Source: Nitrosopumilus sp. b3 (GTDB taxonomy: Archaea > Thermoproteota > Nitrososphaeria > Nitrososphaerales > Nitrosopumilaceae). From it: 64,000 nucleotides of DNA. A model generated the notes under the pieces. The model saw only the letters and a program-made list of their open reading frames with translations. It did no database searches and was not told the origin of the DNA. Shown here piece after piece: positions 16,114-24,308 of the stretch. Where the stretch lies: NCBI RefSeq assembly GCF_014078525.1, contig NZ_MU078694.1:248001-312000 (forward strand), in the 5' to 3' direction. A program made the position numbers and the translations under genes. Position 1 is the stretch's first letter; the number at the start of each line of letters is the position of its first letter.

Positions 16114-16347
16114 CTAGCACATTTTTTCACATTCACATTGTCTGCTAGTAAACAAATTTTTGAATGCCTGATACTTTGACTGGCCTACTGTTGGTTTCTT
16201 TTTTCCGACAATTTTGAATAGGTTGATTCCAGTCTCTGCGCTAGTTCCTTTGAGTGCCCATGAGCCATTCTTCATTAGATATGGTTGTGGGTTTTTCATT
16301 GACACTTTTTTTCGTGCCTTGATATCATATGCCTCTATTATTGACAT
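16114..16347 (-). CDS. DUF5679-like protein that has lost its zinc ligands
   Basis: 77 aa. The pattern AYDIKARKKVSMKNPQ...KNGSWALKGTSAETG...LFKIVG follows the DUF5679 zinc-ribbon layout (usually CxxC at the start and CPxCG in the middle), but the Cys positions are Asp/Ala and Ser/Glu. Two Cys pairs appear at the very C-terminus (RQCECEKMC). Looks like a core chromosomal gene, so it probably marks the right flank of the integrated block. Confidence 0.6.
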   Translation of the reverse strand: MSIIEAYDIKARKKVSMKNPQPYLMKNGSWALKGTSAETGINLFKIVGKKKPTVGQSKYQAFKNLFTSRQCECEKMC

Positions 16348-16472
16348 GCTCCATACTGCAATAATGCCTATTACAGATTTAGAGTAAAATTTTTCACAGT
16401 TTTTAGTTTAAAATCCGTATTCAGTTAAGCATGATGTTAACTCAAAATTTTTAAAATAATATTGGATGTGAG

Positions 16473-16598
16473 TTATAATGTCTTTATCTCGCACTCACAT
16501 TCTTCACGCTTTCCACAAAAAGGACAATTACAATCACAAAAAATCAAGGCTTGATTGCATGTTGGACAATTTGTGTATTCTGCAAAATCCTCTCTCAA
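16473..16598 (-). CDS. Double-knuckle Cys-rich protein (41 aa)
   Basis: Starts at TTG with a strong GGAGGT Shine-Dalgarno 8 nt upstream. Contains CPTC, CDCNCPFC and CECE: eight or nine Cys in 41 residues, enough for two zinc sites. Function unknown. Confidence 0.55.
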   Translation of the reverse strand: MREDFAEYTNCPTCNQALIFCDCNCPFCGKREECECEIKTL

Positions 16599-16750
16599 AA
16601 TAATCGACCTCCCATGATAAATTATTGTTTTTTAAATTGATAAATGACTCTATTAGATTTGTGAAAATTAGTTTCTTTTTTTGCTTTTAATTAAACACAT
16701 GTTAGCTAACTAACTCAAATTTCTTTTATATCTTGAGCCTGTAATCATAC

Positions 16751-16810
16751 TGACGCCTTCGTGTAGTGGTTTAGGCATGCTATAAACGATCACTATTCCA
16801 AGACGTCATC
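16751..16810 (+). ncRNA. Candidate structured RNA or tRNA-like remnant
   Basis: A strong TATA box (CTTTTATATC near 16728) lies about 24 nt upstream. The predicted transcript begins GACGCCTTCGTGTAGTGG, a sequence like the 5' half of a tRNA with its D-arm, but no T-arm follows. It can instead fold as TGACG...CGTCA enclosing TAGTG-GTTTA, a 9-nt loop, then TAAAC-GAT-CACTA. A T6 run follows at 16818. It could be a small RNA, a split-tRNA 5' half, or a tRNA pseudogene; the evidence does not decide. Confidence 0.35.
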
Positions 16811-16811
16811 T

Positions 16812-16958
16812 CTATCGTTTTTTCAGTAATGCGTTTTCGGGTGATTTCTCTTTATTGGCTTCCCAATGCCAGTTATGATGTTTCTTCCAATGATTGGATA
16901 ATTCTTCGGTAGTGGGTTCTTTTCCCAGGGGGGTTCCACATAGTTTACACTGCTTCAT
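16812..16958 (-). CDS. Small zinc-finger-like protein (48 aa)
   Basis: Reads MKQCKLCGTPLGKEPTTEEL... with C4-x2-C7 and several His (SNHWKKHHNWHWE), a C2H2-like ligand set. The ATG lies inside the end of the 29-aa frame upstream. The 3' end faces the structured RNA candidate. Confidence 0.5.
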   Translation of the reverse strand: MKQCKLCGTPLGKEPTTEELSNHWKKHHNWHWEANKEKSPENALLKKR

Positions 16959-17034
16959 CTTTAATCTCAATTTTCTTCTTTTTTGATTTGACTAATGGGT
17001 GACATTGTGCAGGAAGATTTTCATCGTTGTCCAT
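16945..17034 (-). CDS. Possible microprotein (29 aa)
   Basis: Short basic frame MDNDENLPAQCHPLVKSKKK... overlapping the start of the 48-aa zinc protein. No domain; supported only by the overlap. Confidence 0.25.
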   Translation of the reverse strand: MDNDENLPAQCHPLVKSKKKKIEIKDEAV

Positions 17035-17090
17035 GGTATTATGTTTCTATATGAATAAAATTAAGAGTTTGGATGTGATGCCGTTTATTG

Positions 17091-17429
17091 TTACTTTTTT
17101 TTTGAAATAGGTTTTTTCCTTTTTCCTGAATTGTATTTTTCTCTTTTACGTTTTTTTTCTAAATCCATGATCATGTATGTTTTCCCAGTTTCACATAATT
17201 TCATTTCACCTGTAAATTCATCATGAATTGATTCTATGGTTCCACTTGATAGTAATTGACCCACAATGTTCCATGCGGTATCTTCTGAAATCTCAAATTT
17301 GTAATGAATGGTTGAGACTTTGGTAAAATAGCCGTTTTTTGAATTTCTTAAAATGAATTGTTCTATTTTTTGCTCAGTTGTTAACGAAGGTTCTTTTTTG
17401 AATCTTCTAAATGACCTTCTCTCAGACAA
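17091..17429 (-). CDS. Winged-helix-like DNA-binding protein (112 aa)
   Basis: Basic ends with a central helix-turn-helix-like region (KIEQFILRNSKNGYFTKVS, ISEDTAWNIVGQLLSSG) followed by a short wing. The C-terminal 25 residues are almost all Lys/Arg, suggesting tight nucleic-acid contact. No family assigned. Confidence 0.55.
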   Translation of the reverse strand: MSERRSFRRFKKEPSLTTEQKIEQFILRNSKNGYFTKVSTIHYKFEISEDTAWNIVGQLLSSGTIESIHDEFTGEMKLCETGKTYMIMDLEKKRKREKYNSGKRKKPISKKK

Positions 17430-17462
17430 TATTTTTCCCGGTATTTCCTAGTATTTTAGTAA

Positions 17463-18053
17463 TCATTTGGCACTAATGGTGTCAGGATCATTATTTCCTG
17501 GCAAATATTTATCGCCTAACCGTTCTTTCATTTTTTCATCAAATTCCTCTTGCAGTCGTGTTAGGTAGATTTCTGCCTCTGTTTCATCATCTGGAATTCC
17601 TGTGTCTGTATCATAATTGAAACCTGTTGCTAAATGATAAAACCCCTCAAAGAATTCTTTGCAATCTATAACGTCTGCATTGGAATCAATTGCCACTGCC
17701 AAATAGCCCTCTTCTAATCTAAAATTGAGGCAAATTTCCTCCTCGATCATTATATCTGCCATTACAGCCATGAGGTATGGTATGTGTTGGTTGTCAAGTT
17801 TATCTTGTCCTTTGGATGCTATCCACAATTCATTTCCGTCTATGAGATTATCAAAAGTTCTTACAGTCACATCTCTAATTTCGGAATCAGTAAATGCCAA
17901 TTTTGATTTCCATGACTGCTTGTTATATTCTCCTGGTTTGGCATAAACGATATCGAATCTCAGTTCTTCATTAATTTGTTCAAATTCCCAAATTTGTTTA
18001 TTGGTCCACATTGGTGAAAATTTATCAATTAATTTCCTTGTACTCTGATCCAA
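17463..18053 (-). CDS. Hypothetical protein (196 aa)
   Basis: Soluble, acidic, mixed alpha/beta (WIASKGQDKLDNQ, YLMAVMADIMIEEEICLNF). No recognised motif. Read in the same direction as the winged-helix gene 33 nt downstream, so they may be cotranscribed. Confidence 0.6.
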   Translation of the reverse strand: MDQSTRKLIDKFSPMWTNKQIWEFEQINEELRFDIVYAKPGEYNKQSWKSKLAFTDSEIRDVTVRTFDNLIDGNELWIASKGQDKLDNQHIPYLMAVMADIMIEEEICLNFRLEEGYLAVAIDSNADVIDCKEFFEGFYHLATGFNYDTDTGIPDDETEAEIYLTRLQEEFDEKMKERLGDKYLPGNNDPDTISAK

Positions 18054-18094
18054 TACAAATTTTTCATCATTCCAATGTTTAATCCTATCTTATT

Positions 18095-18298
18095 CTAGTT
18101 AATTCCTGATTTGAGATATTCTAGAGTACATTCAGCAAGTTCCTTGTCGTTGTGCTTTTTTATGTCATGTTTACAATTAGGGCATTTTCCTGATTGCTCT
18201 TCTTCAAATTCTTCTCCAACTTGTTTCATACAGCATTCCATCAATTCTGATGTGGAGTGAGATTCCATTAAGAGTTTGCATGTTGGGCATTCAGTCAA
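18095..18298 (-). CDS. Duplicated zinc-knuckle protein (67 aa)
   Basis: Two similar halves: CPTCKLLMESHSTSELMECC and CPNCKHDIKKHNDKELAEC, each giving CxxC, a His and a Cys (C-x2-C-x6-H-x8-C-like). Reads as an internal duplication of a small zinc unit. Function unknown. Confidence 0.65.
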   Translation of the reverse strand: MTECPTCKLLMESHSTSELMECCMKQVGEEFEEEQSGKCPNCKHDIKKHNDKELAECTLEYLKSGIN

Positions 18299-18361
18299 TT
18301 GTAAATTTTATCTTTAATTGATTATTAATAAATTATATTTGAATTTTTTAATACATTCTAC

Positions 18362-18616
18362 ATGAATCTGAATGATAAATTCAAAAATAAATTGAGATGT
18401 ACTTGCAATGATGTTGTCTCTTTTGAAATGATTGATGAAATTGAATGTGACTGGGGAAATCATGTGGTAATCCAATGTCCAATTTGTGAGGAACTTTTTT
18501 GCATAGACAATCAATGTCCTGCATTTCAAGATGTGAGAAAATTAGCAAATATTAACACTGGATTATATTCAAAAGTTGAGCTTGAAAACTATCTTTCAAA
18601 CTCTCATCCTAATTGA
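18362..18616 (+). CDS. Cys-rich zinc protein (84 aa)
   Basis: Four Cys groups: RCTC, IQCPICEE, LFCIDNQC. Probably a zinc-ribbon-type protein. ATG start is close to a TATA-like stretch. Divergent from the duplicated zinc-knuckle gene. Function unknown. Confidence 0.55.
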   Translation: MNLNDKFKNKLRCTCNDVVSFEMIDEIECDWGNHVVIQCPICEELFCIDNQCPAFQDVRKLANINTGLYSKVELENYLSNSHPN

Positions 18617-18825
18617 AATCTTTTGGCCACAGATGAATTGGTAATCAATGTCGTATCGGATCACCAACATCCCAGCTTATCTATGGCAATACCTTATTTT
18701 TGATAATATCTTTAAAATAAAAAAAGTATGCAAATATTGATTCATACCGTCAAATTATTCAATCATTGGATTTACTGATTTTTCCATAGAAAGTTTTAGG
18801 TATTGATGTGATTCTTGCCTAGGTA

Positions 18826-19728
18826 TTGAAAGGATTTTTTGTAATTTTTTTAATTATTGGCATAATTGGATATGCATGGTATGCAGATTTGCTTCCATTT
18901 GGAACTGAAAATAATTCTGTAAAACTAACCCCTTCAATTGAAAATATCCAACAAATATCAAATGTCTTAGTTTCACAAGAAGAACAAATAATTTATTATT
19001 CATACGAAGACCCTCCTGAAATCCCAAACAAGGAAATTCCAGTATCTGCTTTGGAAAAGGCAATTGCCACTTGGGAATACAACAATCCTCAATTGAAATT
19101 TGTTGAATCAAAAAATCCTAACATCGAGATAAAGTGGCAGGAATTTTCAACTCCTACACATACAGGACTTGCAACATGTAATTCAGTTTTATTTGGAATA
19201 CTAAGTCACTGCGTATTGAATATCTCAGTTGGATCTCTTGATTGTAATGAAAATTTTATTCAGAATGATGAGAATATGGTTACAAATATTTTGATGCATG
19301 AAATTGGTCATGCATTAAAACTTGGTCATACCAATGAAACCGGTCACTTGATGTATTCTCATGAATCTCCTCAAGAATCATTTGATAATTTGGGATATGT
19401 AGTACCTCAAAGATTCGATGAATTGTATGTTGGTCAGAAAATCTTAGTTGAAGAGCAAAAAGAGATAAAGAAAGAAATTGAATCACTGGAAAAAAAATTA
19501 TCCGATGAGAAATTACTTTATGATAAACTTCTCAAAGATTATCAGTATTATGAAGACCGATCTTTATCATCAGATGAATACCGTGATGCTACTGAGTTAT
19601 TTAATAATCTAAAAGATAAAACTGAGAAAATTAATCAAATTATTCAAAAACAAAATATTCTGATTGACAAAATTAATGAAATCGTTAACCAATTGGGTTG
19701 TAACCCTAACTTTGAAATTTTACAATAA
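18826..19728 (+). CDS. Secreted or membrane-anchored matrixin-like metalloprotease
   Basis: 300 aa with a TTG start. N-terminal hydrophobic anchor (residues 2-20), a matrixin-like domain with the zinc motif M-H-E-I-G-H-A-L-K-L-G-H and a following LMYS Met-turn, then a long C-terminal coiled coil (about 205-295). All three zinc His are present, so catalysis outside the cytoplasm is likely. Substrate unknown. Confidence 0.8.
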   Translation: MKGFFVIFLIIGIIGYAWYADLLPFGTENNSVKLTPSIENIQQISNVLVSQEEQIIYYSYEDPPEIPNKEIPVSALEKAIATWEYNNPQLKFVESKNPNIEIKWQEFSTPTHTGLATCNSVLFGILSHCVLNISVGSLDCNENFIQNDENMVTNILMHEIGHALKLGHTNETGHLMYSHESPQESFDNLGYVVPQRFDELYVGQKILVEEQKEIKKEIESLEKKLSDEKLLYDKLLKDYQYYEDRSLSSDEYRDATELFNNLKDKTEKINQIIQKQNILIDKINEIVNQLGCNPNFEILQ

Positions 19729-19806
19729 TTATCCGAATAATAAAATAAATCCTACTGCCAATGCTGCTACTGATATTCCCATGGTAATGTAGAATCTAGT
19801 GTTCAT
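19729..19806 (-). CDS. Single-span membrane microprotein (25 aa)
   Basis: MNTRFYITMGISVAALAVGF... is essentially one transmembrane helix. It ends directly against the stop of the metalloprotease gene on the other strand. Similar micro-membrane proteins appear at 21510 and 21903. Confidence 0.4.
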   Translation of the reverse strand: MNTRFYITMGISVAALAVGFILLFG

Positions 19807-19853
19807 AGATTATGCTAAATTCTTCCAAAATTAATAGATTCACTATTGTTATT

Positions 19854-21374
19854 CTACTTCCAACTTATTTTCGGCTTAACTTTTAGCCTCATTTTTGGAT
19901 CATACTTTACCTGAGAAGCCGTTTTTACTATTCCCTCTACCAAATTTGTATTTTTTAAAATATCTTTTTTCAATTTTTTTCGTAAATCCTGGATATTCGT
20001 TTTTCTGTTTTTAGCTATAATGCTTGCAAATCCGTCTTCGTTTGTAAATAACATATCTTGTATTAGTGCCACTCTGAACCCTTCTTCGTTTTTTGACTTT
20101 TTCAGAATTTGCAAAGTATTTTTTGAGAACTGTAAAATCTTTCCCTTTCCTGTCTGACGATATGCATGTTTTAATAAAAGAATGCACTCTTTTTTACTAA
20201 GATTTGTAACTATAATTTTTCCAGCATCCGTCATTACAAATGTATGATACAAATCAGACATTCTTAATTTTTCTAAAAATAATCTGTCTCCTCGAAAGTG
20301 TCCCGAATTTATCAGCGCAATATCTGCATTGGTATGATACTTTAGACAATCGGTTATGAAATTACCTAGATTTGTTGTTCCCTTTCTCAGTGATAGTTCT
20401 GTACCATCTAAAATTACCTTGTGCGGAAATTTTTTAATTATTTTATTTGATGGAAGCTTATTTTGTTTTTTTAATTTACTATACAAAGATTCAATATTAT
20501 TTTCTATATTTCTTGATGCTGGAATTTCTTGATATTGCTTTGAGTGTAAAACATATAATTTCTTTTTCAAATTTTGTTTTTTCTTTGAAATTGGAGTTTC
20601 ATCAAAAACCATCATCTGAATTGTTCTGGCATTTGACTGTCCTTTTACTATCATACACTTGTCTGATTTTGGGCGGTATGAAATTATTTGGCTATGATCA
20701 TGACCTCCAAATACTATGGAGTTTCCCGACCACATATTATTGAGATTTTTCTTTAGATCAACATCTTCAGAATCTCCCATATGAGATAAGACTGCAAGTA
20801 AATTAATTTCTGGGAATTTCTTTTTGATTTCATTTAATGTGCTGTGAAGTGATTTTTTCATGTCCTTTATTTTAAATCCATTTTCAGCAGCCTTGGTTGC
20901 AGTCATTTTACCTGAAATCCCAACTATTGCAATCTGTGGATTTTTCTTTGGCCATACATCATACTGCAAAATTTTTTTTGAGATATTTTTTGGGGGAATT
21001 AAATTGGTTATTAAATACTTGAATTTTGATTCATGGATTCTCTTTTCTAAAATCATTGATCCTCCATCATAGTCATGATTTCCTAATGTGCAGTAGTCCA
21101 ATCGGCACTGATTTAGAATGTCTATCATCTGTTTTCCTTTATAGTGATTGCTTAGAAAAGATGGAAAAAGAAAGTCACCTCCGTGCAAAAATAGGATGTT
21201 TTCTTCTCCAAATTTTTTAGACAATAGTTCTAAAACTCCATAAATCCTTGCAAATCCAGGCAAATCAATTTTATTTCCAATTTTTGATTCTTTTAGAAAA
21301 TATGTATCAGTAATATGAACAATAACCAGACTATTTTTTGATTTTGATGTGATTTTTTTTAGAATTCTATCCAC
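19854..21374 (-). CDS. 5'-nucleotidase/UshA-like metallophosphoesterase
   Basis: 506 aa. Calcineurin-like motifs: ITDTYF, HGGDFLF, LGNHDYDGG, LSHMGD and GGHDHS; then a 5'-nucleotidase C-terminal domain (GTTNLGNFITDCLKYH, ALINSGHFRG). The His of the usual D-x-H first motif is Tyr here, which may alter metal binding. No signal peptide, so it is probably cytoplasmic, unlike many UshA proteins. Likely hydrolyses nucleotides or another phosphoester. Confidence 0.8.
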   Translation of the reverse strand: MDRILKKITSKSKNSLVIVHITDTYFLKESKIGNKIDLPGFARIYGVLELLSKKFGEENILFLHGGDFLFPSFLSNHYKGKQMIDILNQCRLDYCTLGNHDYDGGSMILEKRIHESKFKYLITNLIPPKNISKKILQYDVWPKKNPQIAIVGISGKMTATKAAENGFKIKDMKKSLHSTLNEIKKKFPEINLLAVLSHMGDSEDVDLKKNLNNMWSGNSIVFGGHDHSQIISYRPKSDKCMIVKGQSNARTIQMMVFDETPISKKKQNLKKKLYVLHSKQYQEIPASRNIENNIESLYSKLKKQNKLPSNKIIKKFPHKVILDGTELSLRKGTTNLGNFITDCLKYHTNADIALINSGHFRGDRLFLEKLRMSDLYHTFVMTDAGKIIVTNLSKKECILLLKHAYRQTGKGKILQFSKNTLQILKKSKNEEGFRVALIQDMLFTNEDGFASIIAKNRKTNIQDLRKKLKKDILKNTNLVEGIVKTASQVKYDPKMRLKVKPKISWK

Positions 21375-21509
21375 ATCTTTGTTCTCAAATAGTTCTATTT
21401 AGTGTCAATGAATTTTTAAAGGATTGTTCTGATTGAGAATGATTATGAATTTGATGTTTTAGGATTAAAATGACGTTTGTAAATTATACTCATCAATAAT
21501 GCTGTAGAA

Positions 21510-21638
21510 TTAACAAATTACATTCTTGCAATCAGGCATTAGAAATGTAGTAAGGATAAATCCTCCAAGTATTGTAATTGCAAGTGTAATCAAGAATCCT
21601 GCTATCAATGTTTTCTTTTCATCAAGTTTCATTACCAT
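21510..21638 (-). CDS. Small membrane protein (42 aa)
   Basis: Short charged head (MVMKLDEKKT) then one transmembrane helix (LIAGFLITLAITILGGFIL). No partner identified. ATG start. Confidence 0.45.
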   Translation of the reverse strand: MVMKLDEKKTLIAGFLITLAITILGGFILTTFLMPDCKNVIC

Positions 21639-21753
21639 GATTATTTTTTATAGATGTGGTATATCAATTAATTCTCAAAAAATGGCTAGTGGTAATGACT
21701 TTGTAAATTCTAAACTTTAATACTCTAAAACTCGTATATATTACAGAAAACTA

Positions 21754-21894
21754 ATGACTAAGATTTGTAAAAAATGTGATGTTGAAATGGAAATTACATC
21801 TCAGAAAATCAAAAGGCGAGGAAATGAAACCCAGAACATTCCAACTGAATGCTATTGCCCAAAATGTGATCACGCAGAATACGAAATTGATTAG
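21754..21894 (+). CDS. Zinc-ribbon protein (46 aa)
   Basis: CKKC near the start and CYCPKC near the end form a complete four-Cys ribbon (MTKICKKCDVEME...). A TATA-like CGTATATATT lies about 25 nt upstream, consistent with leaderless expression. Function unknown. Confidence 0.6.
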   Translation: MTKICKKCDVEMEITSQKIKRRGNETQNIPTECYCPKCDHAEYEID

Positions 21895-21902
21895 ATTCTA
21901 AA

Positions 21903-21986
21903 ATGTTGAACTCTATACTGATCAGATTTATTGCTCTTACATTGCTTGTAAGTTTTCTAGTTTTAATTGGAACATTCTTACCTTAG
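21903..21986 (+). CDS. Single-span membrane microprotein (27 aa)
   Basis: MLNSILIRFIALTLLVSFLV... is one hydrophobic helix. Starts 8 nt after the zinc-ribbon stop, so may be cotranscribed. Coding status uncertain because of its length. Confidence 0.35.
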   Translation: MLNSILIRFIALTLLVSFLVLIGTFLP

Positions 21987-22071
21987 ATTTTGGCATCCAT
22001 TCTCTTTAATTAATTGGAAATTTGAGTTAAATTTACAATAAAATTAATGCCTGAATTTTTTAGTTTAGAAG

Positions 22072-22158
22072 ATGAAAGCAAGCATGTTTGAACTCCTTTT
22101 GCATCGGCTCTTTGGGAGTTACGGTTGGATTTCAAACAAGCAATCATCTTGCTTTCAT
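22072..22158 (+). ncRNA. Candidate structured RNA with a long nested hairpin
   Basis: ATGAAAGCAAG (22072-22082) pairs perfectly with CTTGCTTTCAT (22148-22158). Inside, TGTTTGAA (22085-22092) pairs with TTCAAACA (22131-22138), and ACTCC with GGAGT around 22092-22119 closes a terminal loop. Three consecutive nested stems in an intergenic region without a supported protein are hard to explain by chance. Strand is not determined by the pairing alone. Confidence 0.45.
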
Positions 22159-22340
22159 TATTTCTATTGATTTGAATATTCAAAAATTCTTAAAATAAAA
22201 CATGTCTTGAATTTTGATCAAAATGGGTTGAAAAAACGATCCAATTCCAATTTTTTGACAAATTGAGCCTAGTTTTAGGATGTTCAAACTGCACACACAG
22301 TTTCTTTTAGACATCTACACATATTGTATATTGAGTCATC

Positions 22341-22416
22341 CGTTTGACGGTATTCCTACGTTTGCCTTAACCGACCATACCCCTAGAATTCGTTTGCCGT
22401 CAAACATTTTTCTTTT
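22341..22416 (+). ncRNA. Second hairpin element with T-rich end
   Basis: GTTTGACGG (22342-22350) pairs with CCGTCAAAC (22397-22405) and is followed by ATTTTTCTTTT. CGTTTGCC occurs twice in the element (22359, 22391). It could be a small RNA with a terminator or a terminator-like structure. On the opposite strand a 23-codon frame (MFDGKRILGVWSVKANV...) crosses the same bases and is an alternative explanation. Confidence 0.3.
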
Positions 22417-22456
22417 ACAATAAATTTTTCTGTGATGGAAACTAACCTATTATCTG

Positions 22457-22660
22457 TTGATCATTAAATGTAAGGGTGCCATAATTCATCAAAAATCTGA
22501 AAATTGTGAGTTTATTCACGCGGGAAATTGGGGGGATTCAGAACTAATCGAACATCAAAAATTCCACAAATCATTAGAAAATAATGACTACAATTGGCTT
22601 GGATTTGACGCATCTCAACCATTTGGAAAATTCAGTGGACGTGATGGGAAGCGTTTTTGA
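22457..22660 (+). CDS. Hypothetical protein (67 aa)
   Basis: Starts at TTG (MIIKCKGAIIHQK...), with two Cys and several aromatic residues (NWGDSELIEH, YNWLGFDASQPFG). Not recognised. It could begin earlier or be noncoding; the 300 nt upstream are occupied by hairpins. Confidence 0.4.
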   Translation: MIIKCKGAIIHQKSENCEFIHAGNWGDSELIEHQKFHKSLENNDYNWLGFDASQPFGKFSGRDGKRF

Positions 22661-22702
22661 TATTAATTGTGATGTAATTTCAACGATGACTGTATAATCT
22701 GT

Positions 22703-23278
22703 GTGAATCTCAATAATTTTATCCTCCCAAAAATGCAGTATGATATGAGTGAAAATGAAGTAATAGTTTGGACAAAGCAGACATTTCTTAAATGGTCTGA
22801 TTTTAAGGCAGAATCAAATCCTGCAACATTTGAGGATTCTCATAGCGTGATAAAATATCGATTTACCTGGACGGTAAATTCTGAAAAAATAGGCAATGAT
22901 ATTTTTTTTATAATTGAGAATATTCTTCTGTCTGTAGAATTTTTTCCACATTTGTCATGGTTTAGGATTTCACAAGATACTGATGATTTATTAAAACACG
23001 AGCAGGGTCATTTTGATCTAGCTGAACTGGTAAAACGTGAAAATCTGCAAAGTTTACAAAATGCGTTTTATGGTAAACGATTTCCTACTAGAGGTCAAAA
23101 CGAGGAGCAGCAAAAACAATTTGCAAAAGAAGATTCAGGAAGAATAATTGCAGAAAAAGTTGAAGAGTTAGAGCATATTTTAGATAAACGGCGTGAAGAG
23201 TATGACTCTGAAACAGAGTTTGGACAAAATATTGCAAAACAATCAGAATACAATTCAATATTTGAAAAATTAAGATAA
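22703..23278 (+). CDS. DUF922-like Zn-dependent protease
   Basis: 191 aa with a GTG start. The motif L-L-K-H-E-Q-G-H-F-D-L-A-E supplies an HExxH zinc site, and the preceding WSDFKAESNP...Y-x-F-T-W layout fits DUF922 (predicted Zn proteases, COG5661). No clear signal peptide is visible with this start, although most relatives are secreted. C-terminal half is helical. Confidence 0.65.
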   Translation: MNLNNFILPKMQYDMSENEVIVWTKQTFLKWSDFKAESNPATFEDSHSVIKYRFTWTVNSEKIGNDIFFIIENILLSVEFFPHLSWFRISQDTDDLLKHEQGHFDLAELVKRENLQSLQNAFYGKRFPTRGQNEEQQKQFAKEDSGRIIAEKVEELEHILDKRREEYDSETEFGQNIAKQSEYNSIFEKLR

Positions 23279-23317
23279 CATTTTGTAAACTAAATGTTCT
23301 CTATTTTGACATGTATT

Positions 23318-23581
23318 TTATGACTGCTCAAGAATTTTATTTTCAGGGACAGAATTAATGTAATTTACCAAACTTCTATAATATTTTAAATGAAAATCCA
23401 AGTCCCTGATTTCTGTTTGCTTTAACTCTTCAAGTTCTGGACCGAAATCCCTCGTATCTTTCTGAATGTGGTTTAATGTGTTCTCATTTACTTCAATCAT
23501 ATGAAATAGACTATGCAGAACTTCTTTTTTTGTCAATGTTCGGTCGCATGATTTCTGAAGTATCCTTTCAACCCAATCCAT
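23318..23581 (-). CDS. Hypothetical helical protein (87 aa)
   Basis: Entirely helical, charged, with a His-rich beginning of the second helix (LHSLFHMIEVNENTLNHIQ). No domain recognised. ATG start. Confidence 0.55.
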   Translation of the reverse strand: MDWVERILQKSCDRTLTKKEVLHSLFHMIEVNENTLNHIQKDTRDFGPELEELKQTEIRDLDFHLKYYRSLVNYINSVPENKILEQS

Positions 23582-23636
23582 AGTAATTAAAAATAAAATT
23601 ATTATATCTGCTCCTAAATTGGATAAATTCTAACCT

Positions 23637-23807
23637 TTACTCTACTTTTTTTACTTTAGGCTTGACTGATTCATTTTGATTTGCCTTCTTTTTTCTATTC
23701 ATAATTTCCTTATTTCGCTCAATATCTGAATGAACCTCTACGTGCTCGTAAAGCTGTTCTTTTGATTCAAATAATTGTTCACAATAATAACACTGGTGCA
23801 TCTCCAT
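23637..23807 (-). CDS. C2H2 zinc-finger protein (56 aa)
   Basis: One finger: C6-x2-C9 followed by L-F-x5-Q-L-Y-x-H-x4-H, the classic C2H2 core, then a basic tail (NRKKKANQNE...). Probably nucleic-acid binding. ATG start; a second in-frame ATG follows two codons later. Confidence 0.65.
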   Translation of the reverse strand: MEMHQCYYCEQLFESKEQLYEHVEVHSDIERNKEIMNRKKKANQNESVKPKVKKVE

Positions 23808-23901
23808 ATTATGCCGATCTTAAATTAATAATTTACTCTAATTGCCCCTCATAGATGATATTTTTTCATATTTGAGACCAATTGATATGTTGAAATTCTC
23901 T

Positions 23902-24219
23902 TTATGGTGTTTCTACTTGAATTTCAGAATTACATGAAGGGAATTTACCTGTCTCATTTTTGAAGTCTTCAATTAACTTTAATTGGAATTCTTTGGGATT
24001 TTCTGTAAATACTCTTTGATATGATTGCGTTTTTTGTTTACATTCATTTCCATCAAAATCAGTGTCTACATATTTTGTAAATGTTTTCTCAAGATTATCT
24101 GTCTGTCCGATGTATATTGGGTCTTTACTTCTATTATAGAGAACATACACCCCTGGATTTGGTTTTACAAATTTTGCACTTTCAAGCCAAACTCTCATTT
24201 TGTCATCTAATAATTCCAT
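23902..24219 (-). CDS. GIY-YIG domain protein (105 aa)
   Basis: P-G-V-Y-V-L-Y-N and D-P-I-Y-I-G-Q-T-D-N give the GIY and YIG strands (GIY reads GVY, YIG intact); a helix with F-T-K-Y-V follows in place of the usual Arg helix. A single-domain protein resembling excision-type or UvrC-like nucleases. Divergent from the XPD-like helicase gene 90 nt away, so a DNA-repair context is possible. Confidence 0.65.
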   Translation of the reverse strand: MELLDDKMRVWLESAKFVKPNPGVYVLYNRSKDPIYIGQTDNLEKTFTKYVDTDFDGNECKQKTQSYQRVFTENPKEFQLKLIEDFKNETGKFPSCNSEIQVETP

Positions 24220-24308
24220 GATATGAGTTAGCTGTACTAGATATTAAAGTAGATTATTGTATGATATCAGTAGAACCTTCATGCTTTTAATATTGAGAAA
24301 AATTAGAT

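Noticed and set aside
16751-16860. Complete functional tRNA
   Set aside because: No T-arm or matching acceptor 3' strand; only a 5'-half-like sequence exists.
22060-22420. SRP RNA or RNase P RNA
   Set aside because: The conserved cores of these RNAs could not be found on either strand.
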